From assembly GCA_015075515.1 (NCBI GenBank), contig JABTUE010000001.1:1077001-1141000 (forward strand): DNA of 64,000 bases, written 5' to 3'. The DNA comes from Planctomycetota bacterium (GTDB lineage: Bacteria; Planctomycetota; UBA8742; UBA2392). The notes under the pieces are model-generated. The model was not told the DNA's origin and did not search any database. It saw only the letters and a program-made list of their open reading frames with translations. Both the position numbers and the translations under genes were made by a program. Below, piece by piece: positions 17,267 to 28,495 of the stretch; position 1 is the stretch's first letter; each line of letters opens with the position of its first letter.

Positions 17267-19045
17267 TTGCTGGTTCTCGGGATCAACGCGCATCACGCCG
17301 ATGCGGCGGCCGTGCTGTACCAGGACGGTCGGCTGGTGGCGGCCGTGGCCGAAGAGCGCCTGAACCGCATCAAGCACTGCGCGGGTTTCCCCACCTTGGC
17401 CGTTCAAGAAGTGCTGCGCATCGGCGGGGTGGATCTGCGCGACGTTACCGACATTGCCGTTGCCCGTGACGCCACGGCCAACCTGCGTTCGCGTCTGGCC
17501 TGGGTTGTGCGGCATCTGCCGCGCGCGGGCCGGGCCGTGCGCAAGCGGCTGGTCGAGCGCGCCAGGCTGGCCGACCTGGAGGGCCAACTGTGCGAAGCCG
17601 GCGGCATTCCCCGTGATGCCCTGCGCGCCCGGGTGCGGCGCGTGGAACACCACCTGGCGCATGCGGCCAGCGCGTTTCTGCCCAGCGGGTTTGAGCGCGC
17701 GGCGGTGCTGACTGTGGACGGGTTTGGCGATTTTGCCAGCGCGCTGTGGGGCGAGGGCAACGGGAACGAAATCCGGGTGCACGGCCGGGTCACCTACCCG
17801 CACAGTCTGGGCATTCTGTACACAGCGATCTGCCAGTTCATCGGTTTTGACCGCTACGGCGACGAGGGCAAGGTGATGGGTCTTGCGCCCTATGGCCGAC
17901 CGCGCTTTGCGGGTCTGTTGGAACGGCTGCTGCGCCTGACGCCGGGCGGCTATGAGCTGGACCTGGCGTATTTCAACCACCACACCCAGGGCGTTGAGAC
18001 CGGCGCCGACGAATACGGCAGCCCGAGCTTTGCCCACCTGTACACAAAGACACTGGAGCGCGAGCTGGGCCCGCCGCGCGCGCGCGGCGCGGAACTGACC
18101 GACCGCGAACGCGACATTGCCGCCAGCCTGCAACAGCGGCTGGAGCAGGCCCTGGTGCACCTGGCGCAGATTGCCCACCGCGCCACGGGGCTGACGGACC
18201 TGTGTCTGGCCGGGGGCGTGGCGTTGAACAGCGTGGCCAACGCCAAGCTGCTGGAACAGACGCCGTTTAAACGCATCTACGTCCAGCCCGCCGCCGGCGA
18301 TGACGGCACGGCCCTGGGCGCGGCGGCGCTGGTGTGTGCCGGCGCGGGCCTGCCGCGGTTCGAAATGCGCCACGCCTGCTGGGGCAGTCGTTTCAGTGAC
18401 GCCGAAATGGAATCCGCGCTGGCCGACCACGGCGACCTCGATGTCATGCGCCTGCCTGAGTCCGAACTGTGCGCCCGCGCGGCGCGCCTGGTGGCCCAAG
18501 GCGGCATTGTCGGGTGGTTTCAGGGCGCCATGGAATGGGGCCCGCGCGCGTTGGGCAACCGCAGCATTGTGGCCCACCCCGGTCTGGCGGACATGCGCGA
18601 CCGGTTGAACGCGCGCATCAAACAGCGCGAGGCGTTCCGGCCCTTTGCCCCGGCGATTCTGGAAGAATGTCTGGGCGACTACTTTGAAAGCACCCACCCG
18701 TCACCGTTCATGCTCATGGTCTATCGGACCCGGCCGCAGCGCCGGGCTGAACTGGCGGCGGTGGATCACGTGGACCACACCGGCCGCGTGCAGACCGTAA
18801 GCCGCGACACCAACGGGCGCTTTCACGCGCTGATTTCGGCCTTTGCCGGCATTACCGGCACGCCGGCGCTGCTGAACACCAGTTTCAACGAAAACGAGCC
18901 GGTCGTGTGTACGCCGGCCGAGGCGCTGGACTGTTTCGCCCGCACCGGCATGGACGCGGTGGTGCTGGGTGACTTTCTGTGCACGCGGCGCGGCGACACG
19001 GCCGCCGCCGCGGCGCGCGCCCACGCGCGGGGAGACACGCCATGA
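17267..19045 (+). CDS. Carbamoyltransferase (NodU/CmcH family)
   Basis: Transfers a carbamoyl group from carbamoyl phosphate, via carbamoyl-AMP, onto a hydroxyl of a sugar or small molecule. 592 residues from TTG 17267. The N-terminal actin-like half has LGINAHHADAAAVL and the metal/ATP motif VEHHLAHAASAF. A middle region has LCLAGGVALNSVANAKL. The C-terminal carbamoyltransferase domain begins at GWFQGAMEWGPRALGNRS. TTG was chosen because GGAGG sits seven bases upstream and the protein then begins at the first conserved strand. The final ATGA overlaps the next gene. With the GDP-fucose genes downstream, a carbamoylated surface glycan is the likely product. Confidence 0.92.
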   Translation: MLVLGINAHHADAAAVLYQDGRLVAAVAEERLNRIKHCAGFPTLAVQEVLRIGGVDLRDVTDIAVARDATANLRSRLAWVVRHLPRAGRAVRKRLVERARLADLEGQLCEAGGIPRDALRARVRRVEHHLAHAASAFLPSGFERAAVLTVDGFGDFASALWGEGNGNEIRVHGRVTYPHSLGILYTAICQFIGFDRYGDEGKVMGLAPYGRPRFAGLLERLLRLTPGGYELDLAYFNHHTQGVETGADEYGSPSFAHLYTKTLERELGPPRARGAELTDRERDIAASLQQRLEQALVHLAQIAHRATGLTDLCLAGGVALNSVANAKLLEQTPFKRIYVQPAAGDDGTALGAAALVCAGAGLPRFEMRHACWGSRFSDAEMESALADHGDLDVMRLPESELCARAARLVAQGGIVGWFQGAMEWGPRALGNRSIVAHPGLADMRDRLNARIKQREAFRPFAPAILEECLGDYFESTHPSPFMLMVYRTRPQRRAELAAVDHVDHTGRVQTVSRDTNGRFHALISAFAGITGTPALLNTSFNENEPVVCTPAEALDCFARTGMDAVVLGDFLCTRRGDTAAAAARAHARGDTP

Positions 19046-19473
19046 GCGGACGGCCCCCGGAAATCGAACAGGCCATGATCGAGGACGGCCACGCCCGTGC
19101 CCTGGCCGAAGACCTGGCCGAGACCAACTTTCGCGCCTTTGAACGCGAGGCCGCGATCGCGTGCCTGGCGCTGGTGCTGATCGGCGGGGCGGCGCTGGCG
19201 GCGTGCATGGCCGCGAACTTTGAAGTCGGCGTGGCCACGTCGCGCCACGCCCAGATCACGGGCATGGAAGGCCAGTACGGCGTGTACGGCACCGACCGCA
19301 ACGTCACGCCGCTGGTGATGGGGCTTGCCACGGCGGCGTTTGCGGCCGCCATGATTGTGGCCGGCGGCGCTTTGCCGCAATGGCGGCGGCTGAGTCTGCC
19401 GACTCTATACATGGTGGGCGGCGGCGGGCTGGCGGCGCTGGCGGGTCTGATTGTCATGGCGCTGGCGGTTTAG
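19042..19473 (+). CDS. Small membrane protein of the sugar cluster, unknown
   Basis: 143 residues. A soluble acidic N-terminus (1-35) precedes three predicted membrane helices (about 38-58, 92-112, 120-143). The ATG overlaps the carbamoyltransferase stop (ATGA), so the two are translationally coupled. No family was recognised. It may be an accessory of glycan assembly judging by position only. Confidence 0.75.
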   Translation: MSGRPPEIEQAMIEDGHARALAEDLAETNFRAFEREAAIACLALVLIGGAALAACMAANFEVGVATSRHAQITGMEGQYGVYGTDRNVTPLVMGLATAAFAAAMIVAGGALPQWRRLSLPTLYMVGGGGLAALAGLIVMALAV

Positions 19474-19534
19474 CGACGCGGCTGAAGCAACCGCAGGGCC
19501 CGCGTGGGGCGGCCCTGCACCCGGCAGGAGAGCA

Positions 19535-20974
19535 ATGCGCGAACTGATCCCCTGGATTGCGGGTATTGCCACGGCGGCGCTGTGCGTGCTGGCCGGCGGC
19601 GGGGCGATGCGCCGGCTGGCCTGGCGCGTGGGGCTGGTGGACCGGCCCAAGCTGCGCGGCGTGCACGGCGAGACGGTGGCGCGTTCGGGCGGTCTGGCGA
19701 TTGCGGCGGGTCTGATGCTGGCGCTGCTGGCGCAAATGGCGCTGGCGCGGGGGCTGGGTCTGCCGGGCAGCTATCTGGCCGACGTGGACAACGTGTATCT
19801 GCTGCTGCCGGCGCTGGCGCTTCTGGGCACCGGGCTGCTGGACGACCTGCGGCCCCTGGGCGCGCGGGTGAAACTGGGCGTTCAGGTGTGCTGCGCGCTG
19901 TGGGCCTATGTGCTGGGTTTCCGCTTTGACGACGTGAATGTGCTGGGGCTGTTTACATTTTCGGCGGGATGGCTCAGCCTGCCGCTGACGCTGCTGTTTG
20001 TGGTGGCGGTGACCAACGCGTTCAACATGCTGGACGGCGTGGACGGTCTGTGCGCAGGCACGGCGTTTGTGGCGCTGGCGGGCATCGGGGCCTATTCACT
20101 GCTGGGCGGCAACGTGCAGCTTGGGCTGGCGCTGCCGCTGGCGGCCTGCGCGCTGGCGTTTCTGCGGCACAACTTCGGGCGGCCCAAGAGCTTTCTGGGC
20201 GATTCCGGCAGCACGTTTCTGGGCTTTCTGGTCGCGGCGCTGGCGTTGCGCGGCGTGCGCGACAGCGGTGGCGCGATTGCCCTGGCGCCGCTGTTTCTGC
20301 TGCTGAGCCTGCCGGTGGTGGACATCTGCGCGGCAGTCGCGCGGCGGCTGATCCAGGGCACCAGCCCGCTGCGGGCCGACCGCGGGCACATCCACCACAT
20401 TACGCTGATCCTGTTTGAGGAGCGTTCGGCCCGGGCTTCGGCCACGCTGCTGGCCATGGCGGCGGTGTGCGCCGCCGGGGCGATGCTGGCCGGCGCGCAC
20501 GCGCCGCTGGCGGCGGCGGTGCTGGCCCTGCCGGTCGGCCTGTACGGCGCGATTTTCGCGCGCGGCGGGTACCTGAGCCTGCGCAACCTGCGCGGTGCCG
20601 CCCGCGCCACCGCCCTGGCCCGCGCGATTGAAGCCGACGCCGCGACAGCCGGGCCGGCTGACGCCCTGGGCGGCGAACGGGCAATCGCCCTGATGCGTCA
20701 GCTTCGCGTCACGGCCATGGGGCTTTTGGACGACTCGGGGCGCCTGGTGTGGTGCCTGGGCGTGCCGGATCTGGGGCGCGAGGCCCTGCATCTGCCGCTG
20801 TTTGCGGGCGGCAAGGTGCGGCGCGGTCTGCTGCTGGTGCAGGGCGCCGACGGCAGCGCCGACAGGCTGGCGTTTGTGGCGCAGTTGCTGATCCCGCTGT
20901 ATCCGGCGTTCATGGAAATGCTGGAAAGCAAAACCCGCGCCACGGGCAAGGTCCCCAGGCCGTTGAACGTGTAG
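19535..20974 (+). CDS. Polyprenyl-phosphate sugar-1-phosphate transferase (WecA/MraY-like)
   Basis: 479 residues. It loads the first sugar-1-phosphate from a UDP-sugar onto undecaprenyl phosphate for glycan synthesis. Ten to eleven membrane helices are predicted. Catalytic motifs are LLDDLRPLGARVKL, NAFNMLDGVDGL, RPKSFLGDSGSTFLGF and the cytoplasmic DRGHIHH loop, which fits WecA/TagO better than MraY. The C-terminal ~110 residues beyond the membrane part are soluble (ALMRQLRVTAMGLLDDSGRL) and unusual for WecA. The ATG at 19535 has GGCAGGAGAG upstream. The stop lies four bases from the convergent fcl stop. Confidence 0.9.
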   Translation: MRELIPWIAGIATAALCVLAGGGAMRRLAWRVGLVDRPKLRGVHGETVARSGGLAIAAGLMLALLAQMALARGLGLPGSYLADVDNVYLLLPALALLGTGLLDDLRPLGARVKLGVQVCCALWAYVLGFRFDDVNVLGLFTFSAGWLSLPLTLLFVVAVTNAFNMLDGVDGLCAGTAFVALAGIGAYSLLGGNVQLGLALPLAACALAFLRHNFGRPKSFLGDSGSTFLGFLVAALALRGVRDSGGAIALAPLFLLLSLPVVDICAAVARRLIQGTSPLRADRGHIHHITLILFEERSARASATLLAMAAVCAAGAMLAGAHAPLAAAVLALPVGLYGAIFARGGYLSLRNLRGAARATALARAIEADAATAGPADALGGERAIALMRQLRVTAMGLLDDSGRLVWCLGVPDLGREALHLPLFAGGKVRRGLLLVQGADGSADRLAFVAQLLIPLYPAFMEMLESKTRATGKVPRPLNV

Positions 20975-20978
20975 CCGC

Positions 20979-21920
20979 CTAGCGCCGGCCCTGTTCGGCG
21001 CGCTGTGACTGATACCAGGCAATCGTCTGCTTCAGACCGTCGTCCAGGCTGGTGCCGGCGCGCCAGCCAAAGGCCAGTTCCGCGCGCGAGGTGTCCAGGC
21101 AACGCCGCGGCTGGCCGTTGGGGTAGTTCGGGTTGAAGGTGTAGTCGGCCCTGGTGCCCGTCAGGTCGCGGATCTTCGCCGCCAGGTCTTTCATGCTGAT
21201 TTCCTGGCCGCTGCCCAGGTTCACCGGCGCCGCGCCCTCGTACTTTTCCGTGGCGGCAATGATGCCCTGCGCGCAATCGCGCACATACAGAAACTCGCGC
21301 GTCGGGCTGCCGTCGCCCCACAGTTCCACCGTGCCCGTGGCCTCCAGGAACTTGCGGATCATGGCCGGAATCACGTGGCTGGTTTTGAGGTCAAAGTTGT
21401 CCCACGGGCCGTACAGGTTCACGGGCAGCAGGTAGATGCCGTTGTAGCCGTACTGGGCGCGATAGGCCTGCAACATCACCAGCAGCGCCTTTTTGGCCAC
21501 GCCGTAGGGGGCGTTGGTTTCTTCGGGAAAGCCGTTCCACAGGTCGTCTTCCCGAAACGGCACCGGCGTGAACTTGGGGTACGCGCACACCGTGCCCACC
21601 TGCACGAACTTTTTCAGGCCGGTCTTGCGCGACTCCTCAATCAGGTTCACGCCCATGACCAGGTTGTCGTGAAAGTACAGGCCGGGGTTCTCGCGGTTGG
21701 CGCCAATGCCACCCACCTTGGCGGCCAGGTGAATGATGATGCTGGGCTTGAATGCGGCCAGCATGCGGGCCATAGCGGCCCGGTCCACCAGGTCGTAGTC
21801 GGCGCTGCGCGGCGTGAACAGGTTGCGGCAACCCCTTTCGCGCAGTTGTTCGCACAACTGGCGGCCCACAAAGCCGCTGCCGCCGGTGACAAGAATGCGC
21901 TCTCTGGTCAGGTCAATCAT
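20979..21920 (-). CDS. fcl: GDP-L-fucose synthase
   Basis: Epimerase/reductase that converts GDP-4-keto-6-deoxymannose to GDP-L-fucose with NADPH. 313 residues. It has the Rossmann motif [14 protein letters not shown], catalytic Ser/Tyr/Lys elements ([12 protein letters not shown] with [11 protein letters not shown]), and [16 protein letters not shown] typical of GDP-fucose synthase. The ATG at 21920 is chosen over upstream readings because it starts directly before the first beta strand. It follows gmd by 20 bp on the same strand, so the two-step pathway is one operon. Confidence 0.95.
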   Translation of the reverse strand: MIDLTRERILVTGGSGFVGRQLCEQLRERGCRNLFTPRSADYDLVDRAAMARMLAAFKPSIIIHLAAKVGGIGANRENPGLYFHDNLVMGVNLIEESRKTGLKKFVQVGTVCAYPKFTPVPFREDDLWNGFPEETNAPYGVAKKALLVMLQAYRAQYGYNGIYLLPVNLYGPWDNFDLKTSHVIPAMIRKFLEATGTVELWGDGSPTREFLYVRDCAQGIIAATEKYEGAAPVNLGSGQEISMKDLAAKIRDLTGTRADYTFNPNYPNGQPRRCLDTSRAELAFGWRAGTSLDDGLKQTIAWYQSQRAEQGRR

Positions 21921-21940
21921 GTTCCAGGGCCCGTTGACTG

Positions 21941-22960
21941 TTACTTGAAGTGCCTCTCGCGCACCTCGAACTCGCGCAGGCCGTCCTTGAGGCCGCGCAC
22001 GTCGGCCTCGACCATGATCTTCACCAGGTCGGCAAACTTGACCTGGCACTGCCAGCCCAGTTCGCGCTTGGCCTTGCCTGGGTCGCCCAGCAGCAGGTCC
22101 ACTTCCGTCGGGCGCAGATAGCGCGGGTCGTGCTCGACGTACTTTGTCCAGTCCAGCCCGACACAGCCAAAGGCGTGCTCGACGAACTCGCGCACGGTGT
22201 GGGTTTCACCGGTCGCAAGCACGTAATCGCCGGGTTTGTCGGCCTGCAGCATGCGCCACATGCCTTCCACGTACTCCGGCGCAAAGCCCCAGTCGCGCTT
22301 GGCGTCCAGGTTGCCCAGAAACAGTCTGTCCTGTTTGCCGGCCTTGATGGCCGCCACGGCATGGCTGATCTTGCGGGTCACGAACGTTCCGCCGCGGCGC
22401 GGGCTCTCGTGGTTGAACAGGATGCCGCTGCAGGCAAACAGGCCCCAGGCTTCGCGATAATTCGCCACCAGGTGGTGCCCGTACAGTTTGGCAATCGCGT
22501 AGGGACTGCGTGGCGCAAACGGTGTGGCTTCGTTTTGAGGCGCCGGGGCGCTGCCGAACATTTCGCTGCTGCTGGCCTGGTAGAAGCGCGCCTTGGGGCA
22601 AGCCGTGCGCATGGCTTCAAGAATGCGCGTGACACCCAGCGCGCCCACGTCGCCGGTGTGTTCGGCGGTGTCAAAGCTGACCTTGACGTGGCTTTGCGCG
22701 GCCAGGTTGTAGATTTCGTCGGGCTTGATCTCGTGCAGAAGCCGCGTCAGGCACGAGCCGTCCTGCATGTCGCCGTACACAAGACGCAGCCGGTAGTCCT
22801 TGACGTGCGGATCCTGGTACAGGTGGTCAATGCGGTCGGTGTTGAAGGTGCTGCTGCGCCGGATCAGGCCGTAGACGATATAGCCCTTGGCAAGCAGCAG
22901 TTCGGCCAGATAGCTGCCGTCCTGGCCAGTGATGCCGGTGATGAATGCGGTGCGCGCCAT
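21941..22960 (-). CDS. gmd: GDP-mannose 4,6-dehydratase
   Basis: First step of GDP-fucose synthesis, NADP-dependent. 339 residues. Motifs include [35 protein letters not shown], the catalytic [11 protein letters not shown] and [11 protein letters not shown], and [17 protein letters not shown], all characteristic of GMD. The start ATG at 22960 is preceded six bases earlier by a TATTGT hexamer. It is divergent from the glycosyltransferase gene. Confidence 0.97.
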   Translation of the reverse strand: MARTAFITGITGQDGSYLAELLLAKGYIVYGLIRRSSTFNTDRIDHLYQDPHVKDYRLRLVYGDMQDGSCLTRLLHEIKPDEIYNLAAQSHVKVSFDTAEHTGDVGALGVTRILEAMRTACPKARFYQASSSEMFGSAPAPQNEATPFAPRSPYAIAKLYGHHLVANYREAWGLFACSGILFNHESPRRGGTFVTRKISHAVAAIKAGKQDRLFLGNLDAKRDWGFAPEYVEGMWRMLQADKPGDYVLATGETHTVREFVEHAFGCVGLDWTKYVEHDPRYLRPTEVDLLLGDPGKAKRELGWQCQVKFADLVKIMVEADVRGLKDGLREFEVRERHFK

Positions 22961-22966
22961 GGCCGG

Positions 22967-22995
22967 ACAATAGCCGCCAAAGGGCGAAAGCGCAA
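22967..22995 (-). promoter_or_regulatory. gmd-fcl promoter, predicted leaderless
   Basis: -35 TTGCGC, 17-base spacer, -10 TATTGT ending six bases before the gmd ATG. Confidence 0.55.
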
Positions 22996-23061
22996 AAGTG
23001 TCTGTCAGGTCAGAATGTCCATTCTAGAACCGGCGTTTTGCGCATTCGCGTTCTTGGGGCC

Positions 23062-24237
23062 ATGACTGCACGCCTGATCATGCTGCTGCCTCACTTTCCG
23101 CCCGATGTGGCGGCCGACGGCCAGTTGTTCTGGCTGCTGGCGCGCGAACTGGCGCGATCGGGCGTGCAGGTGCGCGTGCTGACCTGGCGGCCGCGCTATC
23201 AGGGATTGTCCGAGCCCGCACCGTCGCACGAAACGCGCGAGGGTGTTGAAATCCGCCGTTGCTGGGCCCCCGCGGGTGGCAAGTCATTGCTCGGGCGGGC
23301 TTTTGCGGCCTGGTGGCTGACATACACCGGTTTCTGGCGCGCGCTGTTCACGGGCGGAACGCTGCTGATCCCCAGCAGCCCGCCCACGCTGGGCCTGGTT
23401 GGCTGGTGGCTGTCGTGGATCGGCCGCAGGTATGTCTACGTGCTGCACGACCTGCACCCCGAATTGGGCATCGCCCTGGGCCGCATGAAGCCGGGGCTGG
23501 TCACCGGCCTGCTGCGCTTTGTCCAGCGCCGCAACCTGGCCCGCGGCCGCACCATCGCCATCACCGACGGCATGGCCGAGAACGCGCGCAAGCTGCAACC
23601 CAAGACTGACGTTCAGGTGATCGAAAACTGGGCCGACGTGGCGGCGATCTCGCCCCAACCCAAGGCCGCCAGCCAATTCGCAAAGGCCCACGGCTATGCC
23701 GGGGCGTTCACGGTGCAGTACTCGGGCAATCTGGGCCTGTTGCACCCGCTGGATGGGCTTGTCGGTGCGATGCGCGAGTTGCCCGATTGCAAGCTGGCTT
23801 TCATCGGTCGCGGCGCACGTCTGGAAGCGACCAGGGCCGCCGCCCAAGGCACGGGCAACATTCACTTTCACGACTATCAGCCCCTGGGTGAACTGGCCGA
23901 CAGCCTGTCCGCCTGCGACGTGGCCGCGGTTGCCCTTGAGCCCGGCGCCGACAAACTGGCCATGCCCAGCAAACTGGTGGGGATTCTCGCCAGCGGCCGG
24001 CCGGTGCTGGCCCTGTGCCCCGAGACCAGCGAGCTGGGGCAGTTGGTCGCGCAAAGCGGCTGCGGCGTAGTCGTGAACGACTGTAAAAACCCCAAGGCCG
24101 TGGCCGATGCCATCGCCCAACTCAAGGCTGACCCTGCGACTCTGGCCGAAATGGCCCGCAAGGCCCGCGAACTGGCTACCAGGCGATTTGGGCTCGCCGA
24201 AGCGGCCAGGACGTTTGAGGGACTGTTGTCCCTTTGA
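23062..24237 (+). CDS. GT4-type glycosyltransferase (WbuB-like)
   Basis: 391 residues. Two Rossmann halves are visible: an N-terminal acceptor domain beginning LIMLLPHFPPDVAADGQLFW and a C-terminal nucleotide-sugar domain from about residue 215 (FTVQYSGNLGLLHPLDGLV). The latter has IGRGARLEATRAAA and the donor-binding loop PGADKLAMPSKLVGILASGRP, typical of GT-B family 4 and of WbuB/L-fucosamine-type transferases. The donor cannot be assigned, but adjacency to gmd and fcl makes a fucose-related sugar plausible. The ATG at 23062 gives the expected N-terminus. Confidence 0.9.
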   Translation: MTARLIMLLPHFPPDVAADGQLFWLLARELARSGVQVRVLTWRPRYQGLSEPAPSHETREGVEIRRCWAPAGGKSLLGRAFAAWWLTYTGFWRALFTGGTLLIPSSPPTLGLVGWWLSWIGRRYVYVLHDLHPELGIALGRMKPGLVTGLLRFVQRRNLARGRTIAITDGMAENARKLQPKTDVQVIENWADVAAISPQPKAASQFAKAHGYAGAFTVQYSGNLGLLHPLDGLVGAMRELPDCKLAFIGRGARLEATRAAAQGTGNIHFHDYQPLGELADSLSACDVAAVALEPGADKLAMPSKLVGILASGRPVLALCPETSELGQLVAQSGCGVVVNDCKNPKAVADAIAQLKADPATLAEMARKARELATRRFGLAEAARTFEGLLSL

Positions 24238-24283
24238 ACCGGCGCCGGTGATACTATTCGCGGTCACAAATCCCGGAGCAAGC

Positions 24284-26080
24284 ATGCCAATGCGCATATT
24301 GACGGCGGCAGTGTTCGCAATTCTATCCGTTGCCTCGGCGCTGGCGCAGTCGGACGCCCGCAAGGACTACGAAGAAAAAGCCCGCAAAGCCGCAGAAGCA
24401 CAGCTTCCCGCCGATTGGGCCAAGCTGGACCAGTTTGTCGCGCGGCTGAACCTGTACCTGGTGCAGGATGAAGAGCTATGGCTCAAACATCTTCCGGCGT
24501 TTGAGGCCTTGGCAGATCGTCGTAGCGCCGCCCGCGACGACAAGGACAAGTTGTCAGCGCTTGATCTGGAACTGCAACAGTTGCTGGAACGCATGTCAGA
24601 AGAACGACCCGCCGGCTTCGGCGTAGACGAGGGGTATCCTGACCCCCTTGAAGACGGGTACGGCTTTTTCGCACAGGTGTGGCCCGAACTTGTGCAGCGC
24701 CTGCGTGACGCCACTGAATCCCGCCAGCAGGCTCACGGGGCAGAGGACGCCACTGTGCAGGCGCAGAAGGCACGCTTGGCAGCCGCGGAACTCACGATGC
24801 GCAAGTTTGATGCGGCCAACGATGCAATCGATGCACGCGCCAAATGTGAGTCCGATCTGCGCCGCTTGCGGGAGATGCACGCCGAACTGAGCCAGAAACA
24901 GCAGCAACTCGCCGCTGCCGACAAGGCCCGGGATGCCGCAGAAAAGGCCCGCGATGACTATATCGCCAAGCCACCGGCCGCGTCCGCACCTGAAGCGGAG
25001 CATGCGGCGTACCGCAAGAAGGCCGCCGAACTGGGCGACGCTTACGAAGAGGCACGCAGCGACGCCGACACCGTCAAGTCGAAGGTAGAAGAACTCGACG
25101 CCGACCTGCGCGCGCACGAACAAGCATGGGATGTGTTTGTGCAGTCAGCCCTGCACGAGCAACAGTACGCAAAGGAAGCCCTGACAGGCCGCCCGGAATG
25201 GCACGACGTCACGAGCCTCGCCGAGGAAGAACATGCGGCGATAACCCATGTCCGCGGTCTTGTGCACGAGTCAGCGCAAGTAGAGGTTCTGGCGGGCGCC
25301 AAGGGCGTCACCCACCTGCGCCTCTCAACGTCTCACCCCATGGTCGAGGCGGCCGAGAGCGCCGAATTGGTCCGGCAGTTGTTCCAGGCCATGACACAGC
25401 TGCCGAAGCTGCAAAGTGTTGAAGTGCATTTCCTCCGGGGTGGCGTGGACGCCGAGTCCGTCAAGCTTCTGGCCGCAGCTTCCAGCCTGGACGAACTGAA
25501 GCTGACAGCACCCGATTGGGGTGACGCTGGAGCATTGACCGCCCTTGGAGCGCTAAAGCTGCGCCGCCTGGAACTTGGCGGCGCGTTGTCCGGCAAGCCT
25601 CTCGCAAAGCATGTGGCGGGGCTGACCGGAGCCGCGGAGTTGAACTTGAAGTTCGTCAAGTGGCCCGTTGAGAAGGGCCTGCCCGAAGCGCTGGCGGCCT
25701 TGCCGAACCTGAGATCGCTGGTCCTTGACGGGCTGTCCGACGAAGCAATCGCCACGGTGTTGATGAGCAAGTCCTTGCGCGAGATTTCATGCGGCAAGCT
25801 GGGCCGTGCCACAGCCGAGGCCTTGAAAGCCAACCAACGCGTGACCGGTCTGGATCTGTCCGGCAGCCCTGTCACTAGCTCAGACCTGGCTGTGCTGGCC
25901 GACGCAACCCACCTGCGCCGGCTGGTCCTTGCGGGCTGCGCAGAACTTGACGAGTTCGCGATCGGCAACCTGCGCAAGCTCGTGGGACTTGAGGAACTTG
26001 ACTTGCTTGTCAGCGGAGTGCCCGACTGGTCCGTTCGCGTCCTTAGGAAACACATGCCCAAGTGCCGGATCACGAACTGA
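24284..26080 (+). CDS. Exported coiled-coil protein with leucine-rich repeats
   Basis: 598 residues. Signal peptide MPMRILTAAVFAILSVASALAQ, then a long charged coiled coil (about 25-290, RCLREMHAEL-type heptads rich in Ala, Glu, Lys), a linker, and irregular leucine-rich repeats (about 320-598, LDELKLTAPDWGDAGAL, LRSLVLDGLSDEAIATVL, LRRLVLAGCAELDEF). CCGGAGCAAGC precedes the ATG at 24284. TTG, CTT and CTC leucine codons are more frequent by eye than in the neighbours, which could mean a different origin or expression level. Binding function is unknown. Confidence 0.85.
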   Translation: MPMRILTAAVFAILSVASALAQSDARKDYEEKARKAAEAQLPADWAKLDQFVARLNLYLVQDEELWLKHLPAFEALADRRSAARDDKDKLSALDLELQQLLERMSEERPAGFGVDEGYPDPLEDGYGFFAQVWPELVQRLRDATESRQQAHGAEDATVQAQKARLAAAELTMRKFDAANDAIDARAKCESDLRRLREMHAELSQKQQQLAAADKARDAAEKARDDYIAKPPAASAPEAEHAAYRKKAAELGDAYEEARSDADTVKSKVEELDADLRAHEQAWDVFVQSALHEQQYAKEALTGRPEWHDVTSLAEEEHAAITHVRGLVHESAQVEVLAGAKGVTHLRLSTSHPMVEAAESAELVRQLFQAMTQLPKLQSVEVHFLRGGVDAESVKLLAAASSLDELKLTAPDWGDAGALTALGALKLRRLELGGALSGKPLAKHVAGLTGAAELNLKFVKWPVEKGLPEALAALPNLRSLVLDGLSDEAIATVLMSKSLREISCGKLGRATAEALKANQRVTGLDLSGSPVTSSDLAVLADATHLRRLVLAGCAELDEFAIGNLRKLVGLEELDLLVSGVPDWSVRVLRKHMPKCRITN

Positions 26081-26309
26081 CCCGGTGCGCGTGAAGCAAC
26101 TGCCGACCCCTGCCAAGGCAGCGTGGTGGCTCCTGCCCGAAGAGAGGCGTGTTTTTGTCGCCAACCGGAAGCATGCTGATCCAAGCTGTTCCCCGGCGAG
26201 CGGCCAACACAAACGTAGCAATCAGGGCACGTTTTTGTATCTTGCCGCGCAGTCACGCGGGCTCGGTGGCCGTTGCCCCAATGCTTGGCGTGTCTATGTG
26301 CGAGAGAAC

Positions 26310-27893
<1,584 letters not shown>

Positions 27894-27918
27894 GTGGTTC
27901 GGTCAACCGTAGACAGCC

Positions 27919-28452
27919 ATGAACGACCTCCGCCTTGTCTGGATTGACCTGGAAATGACCGGGCTGAACCCGGATGTGGACGTGATCCTTGAAATCGCCT
28001 GCATCATCACCGGCCCTGACCTCAAGCCGCTGGCCGAAACCGAAGCCGTAATCGCCGCGCCAAAGGCCGCACTGGCGGGCATGAGCGACCACGTGCGTGA
28101 AATGCACACGCGAAACGGGCTGCTTGCGCGCGTGGCCGGGGCGGCAACCAGCGTGTCGCAGGCCGAACAGCAGGTGCTGGCGCTGGTGAAAAAACACTGC
28201 GAACCGGGCAAGGGCGTGCTGGCAGGCAACAGCATCCACCAGGACCGGCGTTTTCTGTACAGGTACATGCCGGCGCTGGAAAGCTATCTGTTCTACCGCC
28301 AGGTGGACGTCAGCACACTCAAGGTTCTGGCCCAGGCCTGGTACCCCGACCTGCCCAAGTTCGAAAAACCCGGCAAGGACCACACCGCGCTGGCGGATCT
28401 GCGCGACAGCATTGCCGAACTGGCCTATTACCGCGCCCGGCTGATGCGCTGA
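27919..28452 (+). CDS. orn: Oligoribonuclease
   Basis: DEDDh 3'-5' exoribonuclease that degrades very short RNAs, including pGpG from cyclic di-GMP turnover. 177 residues, the usual size. Motifs: LVWIDLEMTGLNPDVDVI (Exo I, D and E), AGNSIHQDRRFLYRYMP (Exo II) and DHTALADLRDSIAEL (Exo III with His). It lies 25 bp after pckA. The window also encodes a GGDEF enzyme, so a role in clearing pGpG is reasonable. Confidence 0.95.
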   Translation: MNDLRLVWIDLEMTGLNPDVDVILEIACIITGPDLKPLAETEAVIAAPKAALAGMSDHVREMHTRNGLLARVAGAATSVSQAEQQVLALVKKHCEPGKGVLAGNSIHQDRRFLYRYMPALESYLFYRQVDVSTLKVLAQAWYPDLPKFEKPGKDHTALADLRDSIAELAYYRARLMR

Positions 28453-28495
28453 ACCACGGCGGCCTTTTGCGTTTTCGCCCGCGCGCGGCTAAACC

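Noticed and set aside
26081..26309. Gap before pckA with two similar GTTTTTGT stretches
   Set aside because: No gene, promoter with both boxes, or significant hairpin could be supported.
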